60,318 bases of DNA from an uncultured Oxalicibacterium sp. (GTDB taxonomy: Bacteria > Pseudomonadota > Gammaproteobacteria > Burkholderiales > Burkholderiaceae_D). Location: the NCBI RefSeq assembly GCF_913776015.1, contig NZ_CAJYMD010000030.1, positions 1-60,318 on the forward strand, written 5' to 3'. This document shows, piece after piece, positions 39,924 through 48,407 of this stretch (its first letter is position 1; each line of letters begins with the position of its first letter). The notes below the pieces were generated by a model. The model ran no database searches, was not told the DNA's origin, and saw only the letters and a program-made list of their open reading frames with translations. The position numbers and the translations under genes were made by a program.

Positions 39924-39924
<1 letters not shown>

Positions 39925-41669
39925 TACAGTTCCTCCGAGCCGAGCAGCATTTCGGTCAGGCCTTTGCCAGTCTTGACCATCGGCCAGACGTTCTCGGTCT
40001 GATCGGTGATGATGTTCATGAATACCAGACGATCCTTCATGCCGAATGCTTCGCGCATGGCGGCATCAAGATCACCCGGTTTGTCGATCGTCATGCCAAC
40101 GTGGCCGAAGGATTCGACCAGCTTGTCGAAATCGGGCAACGAATCCATGTACGACTCGGAATAGCGTGAACCGTATTCGAGCTGCTGCCATTGGCGAACC
40201 ATGCCGAGGAAACGGTTGTTCAACAGGATGATCTTTGGTGTCAGGTGGTACTGCTTGCAGGTGGCGAGTTCCTGAATACACATCTGGATCGACGCTTCAC
40301 CGGTGATGCAGGCAACCGTCGCATCAGGATTGGCTTTCTGCACGCCCATTGCGTATGGCAGGCCGACACCCATCGTGCCCAGGCCACCGGAATTGATCCA
40401 GCGACGTGGCTTGTCGAACGGGTAATACTGCGCAGCCCACATCTGATGCTGACCGACGTCCGAGGTGATGAAGGCATCACCCTTGGTGACTTCCCATACC
40501 TTCTCGATGACGGATTGCGGCTTGATGACTTCGGTCGAAGGCGTGTACTTCAGGCATTCGCGCTTGCGCCATTCGTTGATCTGCTTCCACCAGTCGGACA
40601 AGGCAGCGGCGTTCGGCTTGCTTTCAGCGGCATCGAGTTGCGCCAACAATTCCTGCAGTACATCCTTGACGTTGCCAACAATAGGAATATCAACCTTGAC
40701 GCGCTTCGAAATCGACGATGGATCGATATCGATGTGAATGATCTTGCGTGGATTAAGCGCAAAGTGCTTCGGATTGCCGATAACGCGGTCATCGAAACGC
40801 GCGCCGATGGCAATCATCACGTCCGAATGTTGCATCGCCATGTTGGCTTCGTAGGTACCGTGCATGCCCGGCATCCCGACGAACTTGTCGCTGGTTGCCT
40901 TGTAGCCACCGAGGCCCATCAGGGTGTTGGTGCATGGATAACCGAGCTTGTCGACCAGACGATTCACTTCTTCCGCGGCGTTGGCGAGAATCACACCACC
41001 ACCCGTGTAAATCATTGGGCGCTCGGCTTGCAGCAGCAACTGCACGGCTTTGCGAATCTGACCGGCGTGACCTTTGTCGACCGGTTTGTACGAACGCATT
41101 TCGACTTCCTTTGGATACGCGAAGGTCGTCTTGTGCATCGTGATGTCTTTGGGGATGTCGATCAGCACCGGGCCTGGACGGCCAGTGGTAGCGATGTAGA
41201 AAGCCTTCTTCATCGTCTCGGCAAGATCCTTGACATCCTTGACGAGGAAATTGTGTTTCACGCATGGGCGTGTAATGCCCACGGTATCGCACTCTTGGAA
41301 CGCATCGAGACCGATGGCGTGCGATGGCACCTGGCCCGAGATCACGATCATCGGGATCGAATCCATGTAGGCGGTCGCCAAACCAGTGATGGCATTGGTG
41401 ACACCAGGGCCAGAAGTCACGATGCAGACGCCAACTTTGTTCGAGCTGCGCGAGTACGCATCAGCTGCGTGAACCGCGGCTTGTTCGTGGCGAACCAGAA
41501 TGTGCTGGAATTTGCTGTGGCTGAAAATCGCGTCGTAGATGTAAAGCACGGCGCCGCCTGGATAACCGAACACATGTTCGACACCTTCTTCGGCGAGGCA
41601 GCGTACGACGATTTCTGCGCCGGTGATTTCTTCACCGATGGCGTTGTTGCTTGTTGTTTCCGAGGTCAT
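39924..41669 (-). CDS. ilvB: Acetolactate synthase large subunit
   Basis: The 581-residue ThDP-dependent enzyme condenses pyruvate with pyruvate or 2-ketobutyrate. The N-terminal domain has the activating Glu in RHEQAAVHAADAYSR near residue 60 and the segment VTSGPGVTNAITGLATAYMD. The FAD domain and ThDP-binding domain follow, ending in PEMLLGSEEL-like residues. The ThDP metal motif usually written GDGS reads GEAS near residue 453, followed by the normal NNRFLGMVRQWQ. Related beta forms often have GEGS, so the enzyme is probably active. First gene of the ilv operon; ilvI is an alternative symbol. Its leader is about 310 nt long. Confidence 0.95.
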
Positions 41670-41960
41670 GCTTTAACGTCCTTTCAAGGTCCATTGGAAA
41701 TTGATCGGATGCTCTCTCCTGTTGAAACCACACCCTGAAACAGGTTTCCGGCGTCCCTTTTTTGTGCGATCACGCCAATTCGTCACATCTCTGTAGAGAA
41801 GCTTCAAATCCGCGCTTAACGCGACTCGTTCGGCCGAAGATACTGGGACAGGTGATTGCGGAATCTCGCGCTTGTGGCGCGGGTTAGAGCAAACAGCTTT
41901 CAAGTGAAGCGCATTTTTCGACACCATTGCATGATGAGCAACAAATCGAAAAACAAAGAA

Positions 41961-42015
41961 CCCTTCGCGATGGCAAAGGGAACGATACGTTACTGTGTTG
42001 CACCAGCCTGGTCAA
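41961..42015 (-). promoter_or_regulatory. Putative promoter and 5' hairpin of the ilvB-ilvN-ilvC operon
   Basis: On the minus strand TTGACC is followed after 17 bp by TAACGT (41987-41992), giving a predicted start near 41980. Exactly there a perfect 8-bp stem (CCCTTTGC/GCGAAGGG, 41961-41980, one G-T pair) with loop CATC begins, followed by TTCTTTGTTTTT. The rest of the roughly 310-nt leader has no peptide rich in Ile, Leu or Val codons, so classical attenuation is not evident. Both the -10 box and the role of the hairpin are uncertain. Confidence 0.4.
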
Positions 42016-42056
42016 GACAAATCACCGGGAAACCGCGTGAAACCGCGGCTTTTACG

Positions 42057-42083
42057 CAAAAAGCCTGCAGAAAACAGGCTTCT
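42057..42083 (-). other. Terminator-like hairpin in the ilvB/sigma divergent region
   Basis: On the minus strand AAGCCTG-TTTTCTG-CAGGCTT is followed by TTTGC. On the plus strand it lies about 100 nt upstream of the sigma factor ATG. A second small hairpin (CCGCG/CGCGG) is at 42033-42048. Either could be a regulatory structure for the sigma operon or could block antisense transcription. The region 41670-42180 otherwise holds no recognised gene. Confidence 0.35.
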
Positions 42084-42180
42084 TTGCTAGGATGCGTGCA
42101 AATTCAAAAAGCACGGCTCCCCAGCCCTGTTCTCTTTTTTGCACTATTTTCGGCAGCGCTTTCCCACCTCGCTGCATCTC

Positions 42181-42747
42181 ATGGCAACTGACAAAGAACT
42201 TTCCGATTTTCTTGAAGATATAGAACGTCGCGCATTCAAACAGGCAGTGTACGCCGTGCGCAAGGAAGAATCTGCGCTCGATATTGTTCAAGATGCAATG
42301 ATCAAGCTCGCCGAAAAGTACGGCGATAAGCCCGCCGCAGAATTACCGATGCTATTCCAGCGCATTCTGCAAAACACCATCCGCGATTACTTCCGGCGTG
42401 AAAAAGTCCGCACTTCCTGGGTCAGCCTGTTCTCCAGTTTTGGTAAACAAGACGACCAGGAAAATTTTGACGCGCTCGAAGTGATCGAAGCCGAGGAAGG
42501 CAGTTACGGGGCCGAAACCGGACAAAACAAGCTGGAGCGCAGCCAGATTCTGGCAATCATCGAAGCGGAAGTACAAAATCTGCCATCGCGTCAACGCGAA
42601 GCGTTTCTCATGCGTTACTGGCAGGATCTGAACGTGTCTGAAACCGCGGCCATCATGGGTTGCTCGGAGGGTAGCGTCAAAACGCATTGCTCGCGCGCCA
42701 CCCATACACTGGCTAGCGCTTTGAGAGCCAAAGGAATTTACTTATGA
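42181..42747 (+). CDS. ECF-type RNA polymerase sigma factor
   Basis: The 188-residue product is a group IV sigma-70 factor. Region 2 is seen in FKQAVYAVRKEESALDIVQD and the helix AELPMLFQRILQNTIRDYFR, and region 4 in LPSRQREAFLMRYWQDLNVS followed by the helix-turn-helix ETAAIMGCSEGSVKTHCSRA. A Glu/Asp-rich linker of about 40 residues separates them. The ATG at 42181 is chosen because ATDKELSDFLEDIERRAF follows directly; an in-frame start 42 nt upstream is less likely. Its last codons overlap the next gene (ATGA), which encodes a candidate membrane anti-sigma factor. Not RpoE of the RseA type by neighbourhood. Confidence 0.92.
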   Translation: MATDKELSDFLEDIERRAFKQAVYAVRKEESALDIVQDAMIKLAEKYGDKPAAELPMLFQRILQNTIRDYFRREKVRTSWVSLFSSFGKQDDQENFDALEVIEAEEGSYGAETGQNKLERSQILAIIEAEVQNLPSRQREAFLMRYWQDLNVSETAAIMGCSEGSVKTHCSRATHTLASALRAKGIYL

Positions 42748-43157
42748 ATACGACAAAAGAGCTGAATACCGCCTACCGGCTGCGGCATGCTTTGGATGAA
42801 AGCAGTCAACACCTGCCAGAAAAAACCCTCGAACGACTTTCTTCTGCACGCAAGATCGCTCTTTCTCGCAAAAAAGCTGAAGTCGCCGCCCCGGCATTCG
42901 CGCCGCAATTGGCGGGGGTGTCGCATACCGTTCGCTTGCCGCAAAGCGACAATCGCTTTGCCTGGTTGGGACGCATGAGCGTTGTCATTCCGCTGGCTGC
43001 GCTGGTTTTTGGTCTGGTCGGCATCTATCAATACGAGCAGCACCAACAAATCATGGAATTGGCCGCCATTGATGCGGAAGTCCTGACAGACGATCTGCCT
43101 TTATCTGCGTATCTCGATCACGGTTTTGATGCTTTTGTAGCAAAAGGACAAGATTAA
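42744..43157 (+). CDS. DUF3619 single-pass membrane protein, candidate anti-sigma factor
   Basis: The 137-residue product has a helical cytoplasmic N-terminal half (residues 1-75), one transmembrane helix (SVVIPLAALVFGLVGIYQYE, about 82-101) and a short acidic periplasmic tail ending DHGFDAFVAKGQD. It overlaps the sigma gene by 4 nt and shares the DUF3619 pattern. Position and topology match membrane anti-sigma factors that hold an ECF sigma through their N-terminal domain, but no experimentally defined motif is visible. The assignment as anti-sigma is inference; the membrane topology is read from sequence. Confidence 0.8.
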   Translation: MNTTKELNTAYRLRHALDESSQHLPEKTLERLSSARKIALSRKKAEVAAPAFAPQLAGVSHTVRLPQSDNRFAWLGRMSVVIPLAALVFGLVGIYQYEQHQQIMELAAIDAEVLTDDLPLSAYLDHGFDAFVAKGQD

Positions 43158-43158
43158 G

Positions 43159-43821
43159 ATGGCGGCTGTCCGCATCATGTTGTCAGACCGATTCTCAAGG
43201 CATGTACGAAAAGGCGTCGCCATTCTGGCATTGAGCGGCATGGCGTCGTTCAATCATGCAATGGCTTCGACTGCGCCTGCCACACCGGGAAAACCGGCCG
43301 TACAGGCACCGAAGACCACCACCAAGAACGACTGGAAAAACCTTTCCAGCACGCAACGCACGGCGCTTGCTCCTCTTGAAAAAGACTGGAGCCGGCTGGA
43401 TGACTTCCGGCGCGAAAAATGGATCGAACTGGCGAATCGGTTCAGTACCATGACACCAAGCGATCAGGCACGCATGCAGGAACGCATGCGCGATTGGGTT
43501 GAGCTTTCACCGGAACAACGCAGACTGGCACGCGAGAATTACAAGCGTGTACAGAAACTGAAAGTGGAAAAAGCCCGTCAGTGGGAAGAGTATCAACAGC
43601 TTTCCGAAGAAAAGAAAAAGGAATTGGCTGCAACCGCCGTTCCCAAAAAGCCATTGGTGAATCCTCCGCGCCGTGCAACACAGAAAACACCTATACCTTC
43701 CAATGCGTCAACGCAATCAGGTTTGCTGAACGGCGCCGCGTCGGCCACCGCCCACAATGGCCGGGAAGAAGCACCACATTCCGAATCCTTGCCTGTACAA
43801 TCGTCGCCATCCACGCCTTGA
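43159..43821 (+). CDS. Exported DUF3106 protein
   Basis: The 220-residue product starts 1 nt after the DUF3619 stop. An N-terminal hydrophobic signal (VRKGVAILALSGMASFNHAMA) is followed by a charged helical DUF3106 region with repeated W/L/E motifs (DWKNLSSTQRTALAPLEKDW, LANRFSTMTPSDQARMQERM, WVELSPEQRRLARENYKRVQ), then a Pro/Thr/Ser-rich tail of about 60 residues. The repeated SPEQ/TPSDQ pieces recall the LTxxQ helices of the Spy/CpxP periplasmic chaperone family, but homology is not established. Periplasmic location is predicted; function unknown. Confidence 0.8.
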   Translation: MAAVRIMLSDRFSRHVRKGVAILALSGMASFNHAMASTAPATPGKPAVQAPKTTTKNDWKNLSSTQRTALAPLEKDWSRLDDFRREKWIELANRFSTMTPSDQARMQERMRDWVELSPEQRRLARENYKRVQKLKVEKARQWEEYQQLSEEKKKELAATAVPKKPLVNPPRRATQKTPIPSNASTQSGLLNGAASATAHNGREEAPHSESLPVQSSPSTP

Positions 43822-43839
43822 GCCTGAGTTGCGCGACGC

Positions 43840-44382
43840 ATGCATTCAAAAACCAGCGACCTCCCCGCACCTACCATCAAACGACGCTTGACCGTCATGC
43901 TGTACGAGGCGGTTTTGCTGTTCGGCGTTCTTGCCATTGCCGGCCTCCTGTTCGCCATCACTTTCCAGCAACGTAATGCCTTGTATTTGCGCCATGCGCT
44001 GCAATACTGGCTGTTTTTCGTCGTAGGCGTGTATTTCGTCTGGTTCTGGATGCACAGCGGTCAGACTTTGCCCATGAAAACATGGCGCATGCGCCTTGTC
44101 ACAAAAGACGGTCTGGCCGTGACACTTAAGCACGCTGTCGTGCGCTACCTGCTGGCATGGTTATGGTTTTTGCCAGGCATGATGATCGCGTGGGCCCTGA
44201 ATGCCAAAGCCTGGATGGCTGTTGCACTGGTCGCTGCCAACATGATGGCATGGGCACTCTCAGCACGGCTACATCCCAGTCGACAATTCCTGCACGACCG
44301 AATTGCAGGCACGCGCATCGTGCAACTGCCCAAAGATATGCCTGCGACTGCCACCACTTCTTCTGCTACGCCCACACCATGA
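43840..44382 (+). CDS. RDD-family membrane protein
   Basis: The 180-residue product has three or four predicted transmembrane helices (AVLLFGVLAIAGLLFAITFQ, LQYWLFFVVGVYFVWFWMHS, YLLAWLWFLPGMMIAWAL) and the RDD arrangement: Arg-Arg near residue 12 (TIKRRLTVMLYEA) and HDRIAGTRIV near residue 150. RDD proteins may be transport or quality-control components, but their role here is unknown. It is 18 nt after the DUF3106 gene and shares ATGA with the next gene, so it belongs to the same operon. Confidence 0.88.
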   Translation: MHSKTSDLPAPTIKRRLTVMLYEAVLLFGVLAIAGLLFAITFQQRNALYLRHALQYWLFFVVGVYFVWFWMHSGQTLPMKTWRMRLVTKDGLAVTLKHAVVRYLLAWLWFLPGMMIAWALNAKAWMAVALVAANMMAWALSARLHPSRQFLHDRIAGTRIVQLPKDMPATATTSSATPTP

Positions 44383-44975
44383 AATCGATTTGCGTTTATT
44401 GCGGTTCTTCCTTCGGCAATCAACCCGTTTATGCCGAAGCTGCCCGCGCGCTGGCCGGCGCCATGGTCGCCCGCGATCTGTCACTGGTCTATGGCGGGGG
44501 CAATGTCGGTTTAATGGGCGTTATCGCCAACGAAATGCTGCGCCTCGGCGGCGACGTCACAGGCGTGATTCCGCAAGCACTGATGGATAAGGAAGTCGGC
44601 CACAAAGGCCTGACGCGCATTCATGTGGTCAAGGACATGCATGAACGCAAAGCCATGATGGCCGAGCTATCCGATGGTTTCATTGCCATGCCGGGCGGCA
44701 TTGGCACCTTGGAAGAATTGTTCGAAATGCTGACATGGTCGCAACTCGACTTTCATCGCAAGCCGATTGGCGTGCTGAACGTCGACGGTTTTTATGCCGG
44801 ACTAATCGGCTTTCTGCAGCATCTCGTGGATGCCGGCTTCGTCAAGGCAGACCAGGCCACCCTCATGATGCACGAAAACGACCCTGCCGCCCTGCTGACA
44901 CGCCTTGCAAACTGGGTGCCGCAAAAAAGCACCAAACTGCGCGACGCCCTGGCCGCGCAAGCACTCTTTCCGTAA
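44379..44975 (+). CDS. LOG family protein (cytokinin riboside monophosphate phosphoribohydrolase type)
   Basis: The 198-residue product carries the LOG signature PGGIGTLEELFEMLTW near residue 109 preceded by RKAMMAELSDGFIA, and it starts ICVYCGSSFGNQP with YGGGNVGLMGVIAN near residue 38. LOG enzymes release ribose-5-phosphate from nucleoside monophosphates, including cytokinin riboside 5'-monophosphates; many bacterial members are probably nucleotide hydrolases. The start overlaps the RDD stop by 4 nt, and the gene ends 6 nt before the convergent metZ stop. Last gene of the sigma operon. Conserved Arg and Glu residues are present. Confidence 0.9.
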   Translation: MKSICVYCGSSFGNQPVYAEAARALAGAMVARDLSLVYGGGNVGLMGVIANEMLRLGGDVTGVIPQALMDKEVGHKGLTRIHVVKDMHERKAMMAELSDGFIAMPGGIGTLEELFEMLTWSQLDFHRKPIGVLNVDGFYAGLIGFLQHLVDAGFVKADQATLMMHENDPAALLTRLANWVPQKSTKLRDALAAQALFP

Positions 44976-44981
44976 GCTGCT

Positions 44982-46223
44982 TCAGGCGTCCAGCGCCTGA
45001 CGGAAATCTTCGACCAGATCTTCCGTATCTTCGATACCCACGGAAACGCGGATCAGCGATTCCGCAATGCCCATGCTGGCACGACGCTCCGGCCCCATTT
45101 CATAAAAAATCGTATGCGCAACCGGAATCACCAGCGTGCGGGTATCGCCCAGATTGCTGGCCGATACACCTAGTTGCAGGCGATTGAGATAGTCGAAGCA
45201 GTCGATGCCATCCTTGAGTTCAAAGCTGAACAAACTGCCGTACGCGCGGAATAATTGCTTGCAAAGTGCATGCTGCGGATGCGAAGCCAAGCCTGGATAA
45301 TAGACGGCAGCCACGCGCGCATCCGCCTCAAGCATTTGCGTAATCGCGACCGCATTCGCGCATTCGCGCTCCATGCGCAGGGCCATGGTTTCGGCACCGA
45401 CAGCCAGATGATGCGCCGCTTCCGGACCGAGCGATGCACCGAAGTCACGCAGCGCCTTGGCACGAATCTGCGCCATGCCCCAGTTTGCCGAAGCATTTTT
45501 CTTGTAGGTATCCAGAATGTTCGGAAAGGCTGCCCAGTCATACGTGCCCGTATCCGTCAACGCGCCGCCAAGGGCATTGCCATGACCACCGATCGATTTC
45601 GTCAATGAATTGACGACCAGCCCCGCTCCTACCGATTTTGGCTTGAACAGATAGGGCGAAGTCATCGTGTTATCGACCACATACAGAATGCCGCGCTCCG
45701 CACAGAGTTTGCCGATGCGGGCCAGATCGGCCACCTGCGTACGCGGGTTGGCGATGGTTTCAACAAACACGATGCGCGTCTTCGGCGTAATCGCAGCTTC
45801 CACCTTGGCAACATCCGTGGCATCCACCATTGCCACATCGACACCTTGCAGGGCGACGGTTTGCCACAGGCTATTGGTGTTACCGAACAGGAAAGCCGAA
45901 GAAACCACCTGATCGCCGGCACGCAACAGTGCCTGCGCTAGTGCACCGATCGCGGCCATGCCGGTCGCAAAGCAAATGGTCGAAGCGCCCTCTTCCATGC
46001 GGGTGATCTTGTCTTCGAGCGCCGACACGGTCGGATTGCCCTGACGACCATAGCGATAACCGGGCTGACGCCCCTGAAACACCGTTGCCAGATCGCGCGC
46101 ATCGTCATATCCAAAGGTCACCGATGTATGGATAGGCTTGTGCAGCGAGCCGTGCTCTATACCTTTCTGACGATCGCTATGCAGAGTCGTTGTCGTGAAA
46201 CCGTATTTTTTCTTGTCGTTCAT
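44982..46223 (-). CDS. metZ: O-succinylhomoserine sulfhydrylase (MetZ) / cystathionine gamma-synthase family enzyme
   Basis: The 413-residue PLP enzyme belongs to the trans-sulfuration family. It most likely makes homocysteine from O-succinylhomoserine and sulfide, the usual activity of the gene found beside purF in betaproteobacteria. The PLP lysine is in VNSLTKSIGGHGN near residue 213, and YGRQGNPTVSALEDKI is near residue 59. The ATG at 46221-46223 (MNDKKKYGFTTT) is chosen over one 48 nt earlier. It lies 75 nt after purF; no riboswitch is seen. Substrate specificity within the family cannot be proved by sequence reading, so a cystathionine gamma-synthase is the main alternative. Confidence 0.82.
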   Translation of the reverse strand: MNDKKKYGFTTTTLHSDRQKGIEHGSLHKPIHTSVTFGYDDARDLATVFQGRQPGYRYGRQGNPTVSALEDKITRMEEGASTICFATGMAAIGALAQALLRAGDQVVSSAFLFGNTNSLWQTVALQGVDVAMVDATDVAKVEAAITPKTRIVFVETIANPRTQVADLARIGKLCAERGILYVVDNTMTSPYLFKPKSVGAGLVVNSLTKSIGGHGNALGGALTDTGTYDWAAFPNILDTYKKNASANWGMAQIRAKALRDFGASLGPEAAHHLAVGAETMALRMERECANAVAITQMLEADARVAAVYYPGLASHPQHALCKQLFRAYGSLFSFELKDGIDCFDYLNRLQLGVSASNLGDTRTLVIPVAHTIFYEMGPERRASMGIAESLIRVSVGIEDTEDLVEDFRQALDA

Positions 46224-46298
46224 GCTGATGTCCAAAAACAAAAAGCCTGATTGCACATCCATCGTGCGCAATCAGGCTGCAGGAGAAGCAAGCCGGAT

Positions 46299-47816
46299 TT
46301 ATTCGACTTGTGCCAGATTCAGGTTCAACTGCGAACGGATGGTGTCTTCCGTTGCAGGCTTCGGATTATTGCGTGCGAATTCGAGACGATCCAGATAATC
46401 ACGCGAAATGTCGCCCGTCACATACACACCATCGAAGCACGATGCTTCCAGGCTCTTGAGCGCAGGATTTACATCCGAAATCGAACGGCGCAATGCCTCG
46501 ATATCCTGATAGATCAGCGCATCGGCCGTAATTTCGCGGCAGACTTCCTCTTCGCTGCGACCGTAGGCGATCAGTTCGGCACGCGTCGGCATGTCGATAC
46601 CGTAGACGTTCGGATATTTGACTGGTGGTGCGGCCGAAGCAAAGATCACTTTCTTGGCCCCGGATTCACGCGCCATCTGCACGATTTCACGGCTGGTGGT
46701 ACCACGCACGATCGAGTCATCGACCAGCAAGACATTCTTGCCCTTGAATTCGGAACCGATGGCATTGAGTTTTTGACGTACCGATTTCTTGCGCGTGCCT
46801 TGGCCCGGCATGATGAAGGTACGACCGATATAGCGATTTTTGATGAAACCTTCGCGATATTCGATGCCCAGCTTGAGCGCCAACTCCATCGCGGCAGGAC
46901 GTGATGAATCCGGAATCGGCATGACCACATCGATATCGCCAAGCGGGAATTCACGTGCGATCTTTTCTGCCAGATATTCGCCCATCTTCAAGCGCGTGGC
47001 ATAGACCGAAGCACCATCGATGACCGAATCGGGACGTGCGAAATAAACGAATTCGAAAGCGCAAGGATTCAGGGTTGGATTCTCTGCACATTGCTGGTTG
47101 TAGAGCTTGCCTTCGGTATCGATGAAGATGGCTTCGCCCGGCAGCACGTCGCGCAGGAAGCGGAAGCCCAGACCTTCGAGCGCCACCGATTCGCTGGCCA
47201 CCAGATATTCGGTGCCCTTGTCGGTTTCATTGAAACCGATGCACAGCGGACGAATGCCAAACGGATCGCGGAACGCCAGCAGGCCGTGGCCAGCAATCTG
47301 CGCCGTGACCGCATACGAACCGCGTACGCGCTTGTGCAGCACCGACACTGCCTTGAACAGCGCAGCCGGATCGAGCGAGTAACCGGTCGTTGCCTGCTGG
47401 ATTTCATGCGCCAGCACATTGAGCAGCACTTCCGAATCGGACGTCGTGTTGATGTGGCGACGATCGTTCTTGAACATCTCGATCTTGAGCTGTTCCCAGT
47501 TCGTCAGGTTGCCGTTGTGCGCCATGATGATGCCAAACGGTGCGTTGACATAGAACGGTTGCGCTTCTTCCTCGCTCGACGAACCGGCGGTCGGATAACG
47601 CACCTGACCCACACCTGCGGTACCCGGCAGCGAGCGCATGTTGCGCGTGCGGAAAACGTCACGCACCAGACCGTTTGCCTTGTGCATGGCAAAGGCATGA
47701 CCGCTATCGGTTGCGATACCGGCCGCATCCTGACCACGGTGCTGCAACAGCAGCAGCGCATCGTAGATGAGCTGGTTAACAGGGGATTGAGAAACGACGC
47801 CAACAATGCCACACAT
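46299..47816 (-). CDS. purF: Amidophosphoribosyltransferase
   Basis: The 505-residue enzyme catalyses the first committed step of purine synthesis. It starts MCGIVGVVSQSP, so Cys2 is the N-terminal nucleophile of the glutaminase domain with no propeptide. The phosphoribosyltransferase PRPP motif is VLLVDDSIVRGTTSREIVQM near residue 365. The Phe/Asn-rich segments RPLCIGF and GASVYATRLKMGE are typical. It is in the conserved order dedD-cvpA-purF-metZ. Length matches the E. coli-type enzyme without an iron-sulfur cluster. Confidence 0.97.
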   Translation of the reverse strand: MCGIVGVVSQSPVNQLIYDALLLLQHRGQDAAGIATDSGHAFAMHKANGLVRDVFRTRNMRSLPGTAGVGQVRYPTAGSSSEEEAQPFYVNAPFGIIMAHNGNLTNWEQLKIEMFKNDRRHINTTSDSEVLLNVLAHEIQQATTGYSLDPAALFKAVSVLHKRVRGSYAVTAQIAGHGLLAFRDPFGIRPLCIGFNETDKGTEYLVASESVALEGLGFRFLRDVLPGEAIFIDTEGKLYNQQCAENPTLNPCAFEFVYFARPDSVIDGASVYATRLKMGEYLAEKIAREFPLGDIDVVMPIPDSSRPAAMELALKLGIEYREGFIKNRYIGRTFIMPGQGTRKKSVRQKLNAIGSEFKGKNVLLVDDSIVRGTTSREIVQMARESGAKKVIFASAAPPVKYPNVYGIDMPTRAELIAYGRSEEEVCREITADALIYQDIEALRRSISDVNPALKSLEASCFDGVYVTGDISRDYLDRLEFARNNPKPATEDTIRSQLNLNLAQVE

Positions 47817-47863
47817 GGTGGACTCCTCAACAAAAACTAGATTGAAACTGCCAAAACTTCTGA

Positions 47864-48355
47864 CTACCTAAACTTTATATGCTGTGTGAACTCGCCCGGC
47901 AAGAGCGGAATCACCGTATCCGCCGCCGTCTCGGCCATCGGACTGAACAATGCATTCTTCCAGAACGGCTGTTGCGGTATTTCCGTCATTCCGCACAACA
48001 GCACACCCGCCATCACGATCACCAGACCACGTGCCAAGCCGAACAAGCCGCCCAAGCCGCGATCAGCGAGGGTCAATCCGGCAGCCTTGATCAGGGCGTC
48101 GAGCGTCATCGACAACAGCCCCATCAGGATACGCACGCCAATGAACAGCGACAGAAAAGCCACAATCAAACGCAAGGTATTGCCTTCGATCATCTGCGGC
48201 AACCAGGGAGCCACCGTCTCACCATAGGCATTCGCCACAACAAAGGCAACGATCCAGCTCAGCAGGGACAGGATTTCCTTCACCAATCCGCGCAAGGTAC
48301 TGATCAACACCGAGCATGCCAGAATGAACAACACCAGATAATCGAATATCGTCAC
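47864..48355 (-). CDS. cvpA: CvpA family inner-membrane protein
   Basis: The 163-residue product has about four transmembrane helices (IFDYLVLFILACSVLISTLR, LSLLSWIVAFVVANAYG, LIVAFLSLFIGVRILMGLL, GLFGLARGLVIVMAGVLLCG). The DRGLGGLFGLARG motif is characteristic of CvpA, which is needed for colicin V production and biofilm formation in E. coli. The start is GTG at 48353-48355, with MTIFDYLVL at the N-terminus as in other CvpA proteins. It is cotranscribed with the upstream dedD-like gene (52 nt) and purF (47 nt). Confidence 0.92.
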   Translation of the reverse strand: MTIFDYLVLFILACSVLISTLRGLVKEILSLLSWIVAFVVANAYGETVAPWLPQMIEGNTLRLIVAFLSLFIGVRILMGLLSMTLDALIKAAGLTLADRGLGGLFGLARGLVIVMAGVLLCGMTEIPQQPFWKNALFSPMAETAADTVIPLLPGEFTQHIKFR

Positions 48356-48407
48356 AATCGATCAACCCTGATTGCCGCCGCCAGCGTGCTGCTTCAAGAC
48401 TGCCTCA

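Noticed and set aside
41673-41927. An 84-codon frame ending just before ilvB as a real gene
   Set aside because: No family resemblance, no clear Shine-Dalgarno sequence and no Ile/Leu/Val run for attenuation; kept only as a possibility under the leader finding.
42052-42291. A 79-codon minus-strand frame overlapping the sigma factor start
   Set aside because: It overlaps a well-supported sigma gene on the other strand and has no recognisable features.
44379-44975. Annotation of the LOG protein as a lysine decarboxylase
   Set aside because: The PGGxGTxxE motif marks LOG phosphoribohydrolases; the older 'lysine decarboxylase' label for this family is a known misannotation.
46224-46298. SAM or other methionine riboswitch upstream of metZ
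   Set aside because: The gap to purF is only 75 nt and shows no riboswitch-like pairing, so metZ appears to depend on purF transcription.
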